Assembly (NCBI GenBank): GCA_036746695.1
Contig: DAIODP010000001.1
Span: forward strand, 1,178,001-1,242,000
From: UBA3006 sp036746695
GTDB taxonomy: Bacteria > Actinomycetota > Acidimicrobiia > Acidimicrobiales > Ilumatobacteraceae
DNA: 64,000 nucleotides
Direction: 5' to 3'
The translations under genes and the position numbers were made by a program. Numbering within the stretch: the stretch's first letter is position 1; every line of letters starts with the position of its first letter. Below the pieces are notes generated by a model. That model saw only the letters and a list, made by a program, of their open reading frames with translations, did not search any database and had not been told where the DNA came from. Shown in pieces: positions 7,346-15,606 of this stretch.

Positions 7346-9319
7346 ATGACGCCTCTGCCAGATTTAACCCTGTCACATCGTTCAGAAATTCAGGGTCTAC
7401 GTGCGGTTGCAATCATTTTGGTAGTTCTCTATCACACTGGTGTTTTGTTTAATAGTGGGTTCATTGGAGTCGATGTATTTTTCGTGATCTCTGGTTATGT
7501 AATCGCTGCATCATTACGTCGCGAGCTTGGATCTGGTGAAAATATATCGATTGCTGGGTTCTACGCTCGAAGAGTTCGTCGGCTACTTCCTGCACTGGCG
7601 CTCATGTTGGGAACTGTTTTGTTTCTCACTACATGGCTCTCATCTATTTCATCGCGAGTTCAAACCGTACGAACTGGCTTCTTCGCAACATTTTCAAGTT
7701 CGAATTTGTTTCTATATCGATTTCGTCCTGATGGTTATTTCGTTGTCTCAGAGAAGACAAATGCGCTCCTACACACATGGTCTCTTTCTATAGAAGAACA
7801 GTTCTACCTAGTGTTCCCATTACTCGTTGCACTAGTTGTATCCATCGGTATGAAGCGCAAAACGGACCCAGTCCGTTTGCTGAAATGGTGTCTCGCAGGA
7901 GTTGCCCTGCTGTCATTCGCTGCATGTGTCTATATTTCAATGCGAGGCATCACCAATTTGCCAAGCGTCATTACTCGTTTGTTGCGAACTAGCGAAATCG
8001 ATGCACGATTCGCCTTTTATCTTCCGATAACGCGCGCGTGGGAGTTTATTGCTGGTGTCTTGGTCGCGTGGGTGGGAATTCGTCGAGTTGCATCCGCCAC
8101 TGCAGCGTTTGTTGGATTCATTGGTTTATCTCTGATTGTCATTGCGGCATTCATATTCCAGAATGTTCAATCGTTCCCTGGGTTGGCTGCACTGTTGCCA
8201 GTTGTCGGTGCGGTACTAGTCATTCAGTTTGCAGCGCCAACCAACGCGGTAGGAAAACTACTAACAATCCCAGGGTTGAGTTGGATTGGAGATCGAAGCT
8301 ACGGGTGGTATTTGTGGCATTGGCCGATGATTCAATTTGTTAAGCCCTTCTATCCCGATAATAGATTCGCTTCTTTATGTGCAGGTCTATTGGCAATCGT
8401 TCCGGCCGCGCTTTCATACTCTCTTGTTGAAAACAGGTTGAGACATGGTGTGCAATGGAGAAGCAAAAAAATGATGGGCCTGTTAGTTTCTTTTGCACTA
8501 CTGATTCCGATATTTGCTGGACTTTCGAGCAGATCCTTGGCTCCAGAACTCGATTTTCATTTGGATGCCCAATTGGGGTGTGAGTACGGAAAACTCGAAA
8601 ATCTGATTCCTGGTGGGCAGTGCACGATCTCGGTTGAAAACAGTGTTGGTTTCTCTGTGTTGCTCGGTGATTCGCATGCCGGAATGTATTCGGAGGCATT
8701 TGTTCAAGCTTCGAATCAGTTAGGACTTGATGCTGTTCTTTCCACAAACGGAAATCGACCATTTTTGTTTCGTCCCTTTGATCAGGAATTGACAAAAAGT
8801 GAGTACCCCTTTCAGGCCATTGAGACACTTGCAGCACTTAAACCCAGACCTTCGGTTGTGGTGATAGGCCAGTCCGGCTACGACATGGGCACGACAAATG
8901 GAGAGTCATGGCCAGACATGTTCATCCCAGTGCTGCAGCGATTAGAAGAGTTGAATATTCCAGTAGTGATTATCGGGACTACTTTTTCGGTTCGCGTGGA
9001 ACCACAAACGTGTTCACAGTTTCAGATTTTCATAGGTAAGTGTTCAGCCAGTGTCAGATTAGACACAAAGCAACTAGATGAATCAAGATTAGGCCGTTTC
9101 GTTGAAGAACAGATTTCGCGAGATTCAGTTCGTAATACTGTTTTATTAGACACGATTGAAGCTCTTTGCCCAGAAGAGACTTGTTCAACATTCAGAGATG
9201 GTAAGTGGTGGTGGAGCGATCATGTTCATGTTTCGATTGCCGCAAGCGAAGCAATGACACCACTGATGAAGTTGAAAATATCTGAAGCAATGAAGCTACA
9301 GAACACTTTGATTGACTAG
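7346..9319 (+). CDS. Membrane acyltransferase, AT3-SGNH (OafA/PatB-like) fusion
   Basis: A 657-residue protein. The first 390 residues form the AT3 membrane acyltransferase: LRAVAIILVVLYHTGV with the catalytic His, GVDVFFVISGYVI, the RRVRRLLPAL loop, SLSIEEQFYLVFPLL and SYGWYLWHWPMIQF. The C-terminal extracytoplasmic SGNH hydrolase-like domain has LLGDSHAGMYSEAF (nucleophile Ser) and WWSDHVHVS (Asp/His). Such proteins O-acetylate surface polysaccharide, lipid-linked sugars or peptidoglycan. The stretch is visibly richer in A+T than its neighbours and uses codons such as TTA, ATA and AGA more often, suggesting horizontal acquisition. It is convergent with the cyclophilin gene, sharing a CTAG stop overlap. 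Confidence 0.88.
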   Translation: MTPLPDLTLSHRSEIQGLRAVAIILVVLYHTGVLFNSGFIGVDVFFVISGYVIAASLRRELGSGENISIAGFYARRVRRLLPALALMLGTVLFLTTWLSSISSRVQTVRTGFFATFSSSNLFLYRFRPDGYFVVSEKTNALLHTWSLSIEEQFYLVFPLLVALVVSIGMKRKTDPVRLLKWCLAGVALLSFAACVYISMRGITNLPSVITRLLRTSEIDARFAFYLPITRAWEFIAGVLVAWVGIRRVASATAAFVGFIGLSLIVIAAFIFQNVQSFPGLAALLPVVGAVLVIQFAAPTNAVGKLLTIPGLSWIGDRSYGWYLWHWPMIQFVKPFYPDNRFASLCAGLLAIVPAALSYSLVENRLRHGVQWRSKKMMGLLVSFALLIPIFAGLSSRSLAPELDFHLDAQLGCEYGKLENLIPGGQCTISVENSVGFSVLLGDSHAGMYSEAFVQASNQLGLDAVLSTNGNRPFLFRPFDQELTKSEYPFQAIETLAALKPRPSVVVIGQSGYDMGTTNGESWPDMFIPVLQRLEELNIPVVIIGTTFSVRVEPQTCSQFQIFIGKCSASVRLDTKQLDESRLGRFVEEQISRDSVRNTVLLDTIEALCPEETCSTFRDGKWWWSDHVHVSIAASEAMTPLMKLKISEAMKLQNTLID

Positions 9320-10137
9320 ATTTCGGCAATTACCACGCTGATGATTTGCAGTTCTTCAAGTGGGGGAACTCCGTTGGCAGCAGGGTCTGGGTTTGCTGCT
9401 GCGTCCAAAGCTGGAACTGTGGTCTCGAGGCCGTCGGAAACTTGACCGAACAGGGTGTAGTTCGGAGGAAGTTGCGCACCGTCGTTGCCGGTGATGATGA
9501 AGAACTGACTGCCATTGGTGTTGGGGCCCGAGTTGGCCATTGCAATTGAACCAATGACGTACTCGCCGGCCTGCGGCAATTCGTCTGCGAAGGAGTAACC
9601 AGGCCCACCCGAACCAGTTGCGGTTGGGTCGCCGCATTGGACGACGAATCCGGGAATGGCGCGGTGGCAAACAGTGCCATCGAAATACTTGTATCGCGCA
9701 AGCGTGACGAAACTATTTACTGCAAGGGGTGCCTTTTCAGCGTCGAGCACTATTGCAAACTCGCCCTTATTAGTAGTTACAACTGCGGTGTAGACAGCGC
9801 CGTCGGTGATGCAGGTGGGTGGCGCCTGTTCAAACGACACGGCACGTTCCTCCGACCCATCGGTGGCTGGGCACGGTGTTTCGCCCGTGATCGTGCGCCC
9901 ACCAGTGTTGGTGGCGGCTGCAGCGGTGTCGTTAGTGGTTGTGGTGTCGGTGCTGTTGGTATCGGTTGTGTCATCACCAGAAACGGCGATGATGCCGCCG
10001 ACGCTCACGATGATGCCGAGAACAACGAGGATTCGGACGATGTTCTTGCGCGTCTTTTTACGCTGGAAGCTTTTGGCATCTCGGTCTTGTCGCAGCCGGC
10101 GGTTCTCTTTTTTGCGTGTTCGCTTGTTTGTTCCCAT
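9316..10137 (-). CDS. Membrane-anchored cyclophilin-type peptidyl-prolyl cis-trans isomerase
   Basis: A 273-residue protein with a very basic N terminus (KRTRKKENRRLRQDRDAKSF), one transmembrane segment (about residues 33-52), a Thr/Asp-rich linker, and a C-terminal cyclophilin domain. The domain shows VTTNKGEFAIVLD, FDGTVCHRAIPGFVVQCGDP (core His-Arg and Gln), ANSGPNTNGSQFFI and YTLFGQVSDGLE. It likely assists folding of secreted proteins outside the membrane. It is divergent from the aspartate kinase gene, and its stop overlaps that of the upstream-facing acyltransferase by four bases. Confidence 0.9.
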   Translation of the reverse strand: MGTNKRTRKKENRRLRQDRDAKSFQRKKTRKNIVRILVVLGIIVSVGGIIAVSGDDTTDTNSTDTTTTNDTAAAATNTGGRTITGETPCPATDGSEERAVSFEQAPPTCITDGAVYTAVVTTNKGEFAIVLDAEKAPLAVNSFVTLARYKYFDGTVCHRAIPGFVVQCGDPTATGSGGPGYSFADELPQAGEYVIGSIAMANSGPNTNGSQFFIITGNDGAQLPPNYTLFGQVSDGLETTVPALDAAANPDPAANGVPPLEELQIISVVIAEI

Positions 10138-10179
10138 GATTTATAAAGGTTACTCGCGCAGCGATAGCGTTAGGAACCT

Positions 10180-11442
10180 GTGACGTTGGTCGTACAAAAA
10201 TACGGTGGCACATCGGTGGCCGATCCCGATCGGATGCGCAACGTGGCTAGGCATATCGCCGAAACCCGCGCGAAGGGAATCGATGTTGTTGCGGTGGTCT
10301 CTGCCATGGGCAAGGCAACCGACAACTTGGTTGAGCTTGCGCGCCAAGTGTCAAGCAACCCGCAGGGCCGAGAGATGGACATGCTGCTGACCACCGGTGA
10401 GCGGATTTCGATGTCGCTGTTATGCATGGCGCTGCACGACGTTGGTTGCGACGCAATGAGTTTCACAGGCAGTCAGGTGGGCATCATTACCGATACGTCG
10501 CATACGAAGGCAAAGATTTTGGAAATCAAAGGTGATCGAGTTCGTGAGGCACTCAGCGCAGGCAAAGTTGCAGTTGTCGCCGGCTTTCAAGGTGTGAGCA
10601 CCGATCGCGAAATCACCACGCTTGGTCGGGGTGGTAGTGACACCACTGCGGTTGCGCTTGCTGCTGCGTTGAATGCCGACGCGTGCGAGATCTACACCGA
10701 CGTCACTGGGGTGTTTAGCGCCGACCCGCGCATTGTTCCCCAGGCTCGCAAGATTCAATATTTAAGTTTTGATGAAATGCTGGAGATGGCTGGAGCCGGC
10801 AGCAAAGTGTTGGCGCTTCGTGCGGTTGAGTTTGCTCGCAATCACAACGTGCCAATTCATGTTCGTTCAAGTTTCACGTGGGAAGAAGGCACTTGGGTTA
10901 TCGGTGCCGATCATGAGAGGAATACAGCAATGGAAGAACCAATTATTTCGGGTGTGGTCCATGACGTCGGTGAGGCAAAAATGACCTTGCTTGGTGTGCC
11001 AGACCGCCCAGGCGTATCGGCTTTGTTATTCGAGTCGCTAGCACATGCAAATGTCAACGTGGACATGATCGTGCAGAACACGTCCATCGACGGCAGCACC
11101 GACATTTCCTTCACCTTGCCGCTTGGGGATATTGCTACCGCACTTCCAATTTTGAAAAAGGTTGGCGATGAGGTTGGCGCGAAGGGTGTTTCGCAGGACG
11201 AGAACATTGTCAAGCTGTCGCTCGTTGGCGCGGGCATGAAGTCGAGCCCGGGTATTGCCGCAAAGATGTTTCGGGTGCTTGCCGACAACAACGTCAACAT
11301 CGAGATGATCTCTACAAGCACCATTCGTATTTCGGTAGTAGTAGAGCGAAACATGCTTGAAACAGCTATCCGAGCACTGCATACGGCATTTGATTTGGAC
11401 AGTGGGCAGGATTACTCGGCGCCACTACCCGAACGCAAGTAG
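10180..11442 (+). CDS. lysC: Aspartate kinase
   Basis: A 420-residue aspartokinase, catalysing the ATP-dependent phosphorylation of aspartate, the first step toward lysine, threonine, methionine and diaminopimelate. The N-terminal kinase domain has VVQKYGGTSVADPDRMRNVA, TTGERISMSLL, LGRGGSDTTAVALAAALNA and CEIYTDVTGVFSADPRIV. Two ACT domains follow (around residues 265-340 and 345-410; for example LLGVPDRPGVSALLFE and SSPGIAAKMFRVLADNNVNI), which normally give lysine/threonine feedback inhibition. Start is GTG. It heads a plus-strand run ending in asd, consistent with joint expression of the first two steps. An internal start for a separate regulatory beta subunit, as in corynebacteria, is possible but not demonstrated. 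Confidence 0.95.
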   Translation: MTLVVQKYGGTSVADPDRMRNVARHIAETRAKGIDVVAVVSAMGKATDNLVELARQVSSNPQGREMDMLLTTGERISMSLLCMALHDVGCDAMSFTGSQVGIITDTSHTKAKILEIKGDRVREALSAGKVAVVAGFQGVSTDREITTLGRGGSDTTAVALAAALNADACEIYTDVTGVFSADPRIVPQARKIQYLSFDEMLEMAGAGSKVLALRAVEFARNHNVPIHVRSSFTWEEGTWVIGADHERNTAMEEPIISGVVHDVGEAKMTLLGVPDRPGVSALLFESLAHANVNVDMIVQNTSIDGSTDISFTLPLGDIATALPILKKVGDEVGAKGVSQDENIVKLSLVGAGMKSSPGIAAKMFRVLADNNVNIEMISTSTIRISVVVERNMLETAIRALHTAFDLDSGQDYSAPLPERK

Positions 11443-11455
11443 GTTGTAACGCATC

Positions 11456-12325
11456 ATGTCGAATGCACGCGCACGCACCTGGCGTACGCAATTCACTCCT
11501 TGGCGAAGTGCCGGAAACCGAACAGAGACTGGCGCAACAGCCGATGAGATTGTTCAATCAACCGGTTGGGTGTTCAACAACGAGACGGGCAAGAAACTAA
11601 CCCTTGCCGACTTTGTGGAAACAGGCGACAAGGAAGTGCGTCGCTATATGCGCCAATTTGGTTTCACTCCCGAACAACTTGCTCCGCTTACCCTGCTGGA
11701 AATCGGAAGTGGAATCGGCCGAATGACGGCCTCCTTCACCCAACAGTGCGCGCAGGTGATTGCGACCGACGTAGATGCCGCATTTCTCGAGCGCTGTCAC
11801 GAAACAGTCGGGCAGCATGGCCGCCCAGAGCGATTGAGAACGACACACGTAACAGATGGGCGAACACTGCAGGTGGGAGACCGAAGTGTTGACGTGGTGT
11901 TTTCGTACATCACCTTGCAACACTGTGAACGGTCGGACGCACTCGCCCTTACTCGCGAAGCAGTTCGTGTGGCACGTGACGGCGCAACCATCATGCTCAA
12001 CTACCGCAGCTGGGTGCCCGCCGATGTAGTTCTGATACCACTCGGTGTTTTGGTGCGAGCCCTTTGGCGTCTGCCAATAGTGGGAGGTCGGCTATCACAA
12101 CAGCGTTGGGCAACACGTTTCGGTTGGCAAGCAAACCGTTTGAGCCCCGACGATGTTCTCGAGTATCTGTACAAGCAGCCAGGTGTCGAACAGCGGTTAG
12201 GCGAAATAACCGTGCATCATTCGGCCAAACGAGCCCGATCTGCAAAGCAAGCAGGCGTAACCGTGCAGCCACTGAATCGTGTTAATGCCAGCCATTGGTG
12301 GCTAGTAATTCATCTAAAGGGGTAG
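11456..12325 (+). CDS. SAM-dependent class I methyltransferase
   Basis: A 289-residue methyltransferase. Motif I is LLEIGSGIGRMTASF (SAM glycine loop), followed by VIATDVDAAFLERCHE and, at motif IV/post-I, VDVVFSYITLQHC, typical of Methyltransf_11/25 domains. The C-terminal third (YRSWVPADVVLIPLG onward) looks like an alpha-helical cap that may bind substrate. It lies between lysC and a PLP enzyme, with 13 and 9 base gaps, so it is probably cotranscribed. That position does not reveal the substrate, since no methylation step is needed in aspartate-family synthesis. Confidence 0.85.
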   Translation: MSNARARTWRTQFTPWRSAGNRTETGATADEIVQSTGWVFNNETGKKLTLADFVETGDKEVRRYMRQFGFTPEQLAPLTLLEIGSGIGRMTASFTQQCAQVIATDVDAAFLERCHETVGQHGRPERLRTTHVTDGRTLQVGDRSVDVVFSYITLQHCERSDALALTREAVRVARDGATIMLNYRSWVPADVVLIPLGVLVRALWRLPIVGGRLSQQRWATRFGWQANRLSPDDVLEYLYKQPGVEQRLGEITVHHSAKRARSAKQAGVTVQPLNRVNASHWWLVIHLKG

Positions 12326-12334
12326 CACAACATC

Positions 12335-13288
12335 ATGCAGCATCGTTTATTGATAGAAAACATTGAGCGAGCCGCTAGCGAAATTGATGCGGTCTTTACC
12401 AATACACCACAGTTCAACTGCGAACCACTGTCCAAAGAACTTGGCGCACAGTTGACACTGAAAGTCGAGACGATCAACCCGATTCGAAGTTTTAAGGGCA
12501 GAGGCGCAGATTTTTTCATGAGTGAAACCCAAAGCACGTTGCAAGGTCAGCAACTTGTCTGCGCGACTGCAGGAAATTTTGGTCAGGCAATGGCGTATGC
12601 ATGTCGCAAGAGATCGCGACACCTAATTATCTATAGCGCCACAAATGCCAACCCATTAAAAATTGAGCGAATGCGCTCAATGGGTGCTGAGGTGCGCCAA
12701 GAGGGCGACAACTTCGATGGATCGAAGGAAAGCGCCAAGGCGTTCTGTGCTTCGACCGGCGCGCACTTCGTTGAAGATGGTCGCGACATCGCAATTTCCG
12801 AGGGTGCTGGCTCTATTGCGGTGGAAATGATGAAGCAGCGCACATTCGATACCGTGCTCGTGCCGCTTGGTAATGGCGCACTGATTACGGGAATGGCTCG
12901 TTGGATAAAACACGTGGCACCAGATGTTCGCGTTGTTGGTGTTTCAAGCGTCACTGCAGACGCGATGGAGGCGTCATGGCGTTCTGGCACATTCATTGAG
13001 CGGCCCTCAGCCAACACCATCGCCGACGGCATAGCCGTGCGCACACCTGTGCCCGAAGCGCTGGAGGACATGAAGGGCCTCGTGGACGATGTGGTGCTGG
13101 TTTCTGAAGATGGCCTAGTGAATGCAATGAAAATGATGTTCGACCGCGCGGGGCTTGTCATCGAACCTGCTGGAATTGCCGGCGTCGCGGCAGTACTCGA
13201 ACATCAACACTTACGATCCGAGCGCTTGGCAACAATTTTGTGCGGTAGCAATCTCACCTCAGAGCAAATAAACACTTGGCTGCGTTAG
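12335..13288 (+). CDS. PLP-dependent threonine dehydratase-like enzyme (fold type II)
   Basis: A 317-residue tryptophan-synthase-beta-fold enzyme. The PLP lysine is in NPIRSFKGRGADF; the cofactor/substrate loop is CATAGNFGQAMAYACRKR, and the phosphate-binding glycine loop is PLGNGALITGMARW. It has no C-terminal ACT-like regulatory domain, as in catabolic (TdcB-type) threonine/serine dehydratases. It lies between lysC and asd, so it may consume threonine from the same pathway, making 2-oxobutyrate, or act as another beta-eliminating enzyme. Threonine synthase is less likely on length and motif grounds. Confidence 0.8.
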   Translation: MQHRLLIENIERAASEIDAVFTNTPQFNCEPLSKELGAQLTLKVETINPIRSFKGRGADFFMSETQSTLQGQQLVCATAGNFGQAMAYACRKRSRHLIIYSATNANPLKIERMRSMGAEVRQEGDNFDGSKESAKAFCASTGAHFVEDGRDIAISEGAGSIAVEMMKQRTFDTVLVPLGNGALITGMARWIKHVAPDVRVVGVSSVTADAMEASWRSGTFIERPSANTIADGIAVRTPVPEALEDMKGLVDDVVLVSEDGLVNAMKMMFDRAGLVIEPAGIAGVAAVLEHQHLRSERLATILCGSNLTSEQINTWLR

Positions 13289-13298
13289 TCTGACAGCC

Positions 13299-14321
13299 AT
13301 GAATGTAGGCATTGTTGGCGCAACAGGCATGGTCGGGACCGTGATGCGCCAGTTGCTGGCCGACCGAAAGTTTCCTGTAACTACATTACGACTGTTTGCA
13401 TCGGCCAGGTCGGCGGGCTCGACCATCGAGTGGAATGGCCAGTCCATCGCCGTTGAAGATGCAACCGAGGCAGACCCAAGCGGTCTTGATGTTGTGCTGT
13501 TTTCGGCCGGCGCAACAACTTCGCGAGCACTTGCCGAGAAGTATGCGCAAGCAGGCGCAATGGTCATTGATAATTCGTCGGCATGGCGCATGAACCCCGA
13601 TGTCCCCCTTATTGTTTCCGAAGTCAATCCGGAAGATGTGGCTCTGGCTAAGAAGCGAATCATTGCCAACCCCAACTGCACAACGATGGCTGCGATGCCG
13701 GTACTCAAGCCGTTGCATGATGCTGCCGGTCTTGTTCGGATGGTGGCAAGCACCTATCAGGCAGTGAGCGGCGGCGGTGTTTCCGGCGTAAGCGAACTTG
13801 AAGTGCAAGCCAAAAGCGCTGCCCCAACTGCGGAAGCATTGACGTATGACGGTGGTGCCGTTGCATTCCCGGCCGCTAAGAAGTTTGCTCGGACCATTGC
13901 GTTTAATGTGCTTCCGCTTGCTGGTTCGTTGATGGATGATGGTTCGCTTGAAACTGATGAGGAACAAAAGTTGCGAAATGAAAGCCGCAAGATTTTGCAC
14001 ATTCCGCAGCTGCGCGTGTCGGGCACGTGTGTGCGCGTTCCTGTTTTCACCGGGCACTCCTTAAGCATCAACTTGGAGTTTGAACATGCAATTACCGCGG
14101 CGCAAGCCATCGAACTTTTGGGTAAGGCTCCGGGTGTTGTGGTGGAAGACATACCGACTCCACTGTTGGCCGCCGGCAAAGACCCAAGTTATGTCGGCCG
14201 AATTAGGCAAGACACATCGGTGGACGGCAATCGTGGTTTGGTGTTGTTTGTTTCTAGCGACAACTTGCGAAAAGGTGCTGCACTCAACGCACTGCAAATC
14301 GCCGAGTTGCTTGTCAAATAG
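13299..14321 (+). CDS. asd: Aspartate-semialdehyde dehydrogenase
   Basis: A 340-residue enzyme that reduces aspartyl phosphate to aspartate semialdehyde with NADPH. Signatures: VGIVGATGMVGTVMRQLL (Rossmann loop), VLFSAGATTSRALAEKYAQ, DNSSAWRM, and the catalytic cysteine in IANPNCTTMAAMPVLKPLHD. The C-terminal domain has RVPVFTGHSLSINLEFE with the catalytic His, and ends in NRGLVLFVSSDNLRKGAALN. It is the last gene of the lysC operon-like run, 10 bases after the PLP enzyme, and converges on the PhyH-type gene with a 3-base gap. Confidence 0.96.
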   Translation: MNVGIVGATGMVGTVMRQLLADRKFPVTTLRLFASARSAGSTIEWNGQSIAVEDATEADPSGLDVVLFSAGATTSRALAEKYAQAGAMVIDNSSAWRMNPDVPLIVSEVNPEDVALAKKRIIANPNCTTMAAMPVLKPLHDAAGLVRMVASTYQAVSGGGVSGVSELEVQAKSAAPTAEALTYDGGAVAFPAAKKFARTIAFNVLPLAGSLMDDGSLETDEEQKLRNESRKILHIPQLRVSGTCVRVPVFTGHSLSINLEFEHAITAAQAIELLGKAPGVVVEDIPTPLLAAGKDPSYVGRIRQDTSVDGNRGLVLFVSSDNLRKGAALNALQIAELLVK

Positions 14322-14324
14322 CTA

Positions 14325-15182
14325 CTAGTCGTTAAATCCCGACATCACAAGGTTGGGCCGTTGTAGCCAGTTGTCTGCTGGGTAATGAGCCTGGGCATCG
14401 ATTGCATGAATGGTGTACGCATGTCGTGGCTTGTCGCTGGTGTTTGGGCCGCTGAGGTGAGGGAGTGTGCCGTTCAGTAAGACAAGCGTTCCGCGTTCTG
14501 CCTCAAGAGGTACGAGGCCCTCTGTCGGATAGGGCGTTTCATCAAACACTTCCATGTAACTCGCCGAGCGATCTGCATTCACTCGTGAACGGGATTTAAC
14601 TGGGATGTTGTGCCCACCAGGCAGTGCCCACATGCACCCGTTCTCGGTTGTTGCATCATCGATTGCAAACCAGAAACCAACAACCGACTGTGGCTCCGTC
14701 CAGAGAAATGTGTGGTCGGTATGACAGTTAACTTCGCCGCCAATCCTTGGTTGCTTAAAGATGTACATCGACTGCAAAAGCCTTGGCGAGCTCATTCCAA
14801 TCTGCTCGGCAAGTGCACCAAGTTTTTCGGTATGGCTGAACGCGCTGAACTGGGGGTCCAGGTCGTGCATCGCATGGCCAAGCTTGTTGAGGCACAGATG
14901 TGCCTCGTGGCGCAATGTGCCGGTGGCGTCGAAAGCATCCTTTTCGAAGAAGCAGCGAATCTTGTCGCCGCTTGATAAAAAGTACTCATCTGCAGCATGC
15001 TTCGCGTTGGAATCGGCTGTGAAGATGGTTGCTTGCTCTGGAGAGGGAACGTATTCCTTCGCAAGGTGCATGGCGCGTTCGCGCAACGCTAAGCAAGCAT
15101 CTTCACTTGCAAACTTAGGTAGCACTACAAATCCATCTGTGTGAAACTTTGACAGTTGCTCGTCGGTTAAAACGGGTGTCAT
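14325..15182 (-). CDS. Phytanoyl-CoA dioxygenase (PhyH) family protein
   Basis: A 285-residue Fe(II)/2-oxoglutarate-dependent dioxygenase. It begins DEQLSKFHTDGFVVLPKFAS, typical of PhyH. The metal-binding H-x-D is CHTDHTFLW (His-Thr-Asp) and the distal His is in LLNGTLPHLSGPN, with Arg in DKPRHAYTIH for 2-oxoglutarate. Such enzymes hydroxylate diverse substrates: branched fatty acyl-CoAs, ectoine or halogenated natural products. It lies 4 bases after the cytidine deaminase gene and seems to be the last gene of a nucleoside-salvage operon, but a role in that pathway is not evident. Confidence 0.86.
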   Translation of the reverse strand: MTPVLTDEQLSKFHTDGFVVLPKFASEDACLALRERAMHLAKEYVPSPEQATIFTADSNAKHAADEYFLSSGDKIRCFFEKDAFDATGTLRHEAHLCLNKLGHAMHDLDPQFSAFSHTEKLGALAEQIGMSSPRLLQSMYIFKQPRIGGEVNCHTDHTFLWTEPQSVVGFWFAIDDATTENGCMWALPGGHNIPVKSRSRVNADRSASYMEVFDETPYPTEGLVPLEAERGTLVLLNGTLPHLSGPNTSDKPRHAYTIHAIDAQAHYPADNWLQRPNLVMSGFND

Positions 15183-15186
15183 GTGC

Positions 15187-15597
15187 TTACTGCTCCGCTG
15201 GATTCTCGAAATTGGAATGTTCCGGGAATGCTGCCGGCAACAGAACGTTCATCGGTGTTGGCACGCCCTCAACTTCAACCAAGAGTTCCGCACCGCCGTG
15301 CTCCCATAACAATTGACGACAACGTCCACATGGTGTGACGTGTGTTCCATTACCAACGCAGGTGACGGCTACAAGTCGACCGCCACCACCCATGTGCAGC
15401 TGGCCGATCATGGCGCACTCCGCGCACAGGGTGAGCCCATACGATGCATTTTCTACGTTGCACCCAGAAATGATTCGTCCATCATCAACTAATGCGGCTG
15501 CACCTACTCGGAACTTTGAGTAAGGAACGTATGCGTGTTTTGCGGCTTCGTTGGCGGCGCTTCGAAGCGCGGCCCAGTCGATTGCGGGTGTGGCCAT
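15187..15597 (-). CDS. cdd: Cytidine deaminase
   Basis: A 136-residue zinc enzyme converting cytidine/deoxycytidine to uridine/deoxyuridine. The catalytic CAECAM motif (Cys and Glu proton shuttle) and the zinc-binding pair in TPCGRCRQLLWE are present; YVPYSKFRVGAAAL and GCNVENASYGLTLCAE are the family's substrate-binding stretches. Length matches the homotetrameric type. It is 9 bases downstream of the amidohydrolase gene and 4 bases upstream of the PhyH gene on the same strand, part of a nucleoside salvage operon with PNP. Confidence 0.93.
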   Translation of the reverse strand: MATPAIDWAALRSAANEAAKHAYVPYSKFRVGAAALVDDGRIISGCNVENASYGLTLCAECAMIGQLHMGGGGRLVAVTCVGNGTHVTPCGRCRQLLWEHGGAELLVEVEGVPTPMNVLLPAAFPEHSNFENPAEQ

Positions 15598-15606
15598 ATC
15601 GCCACA

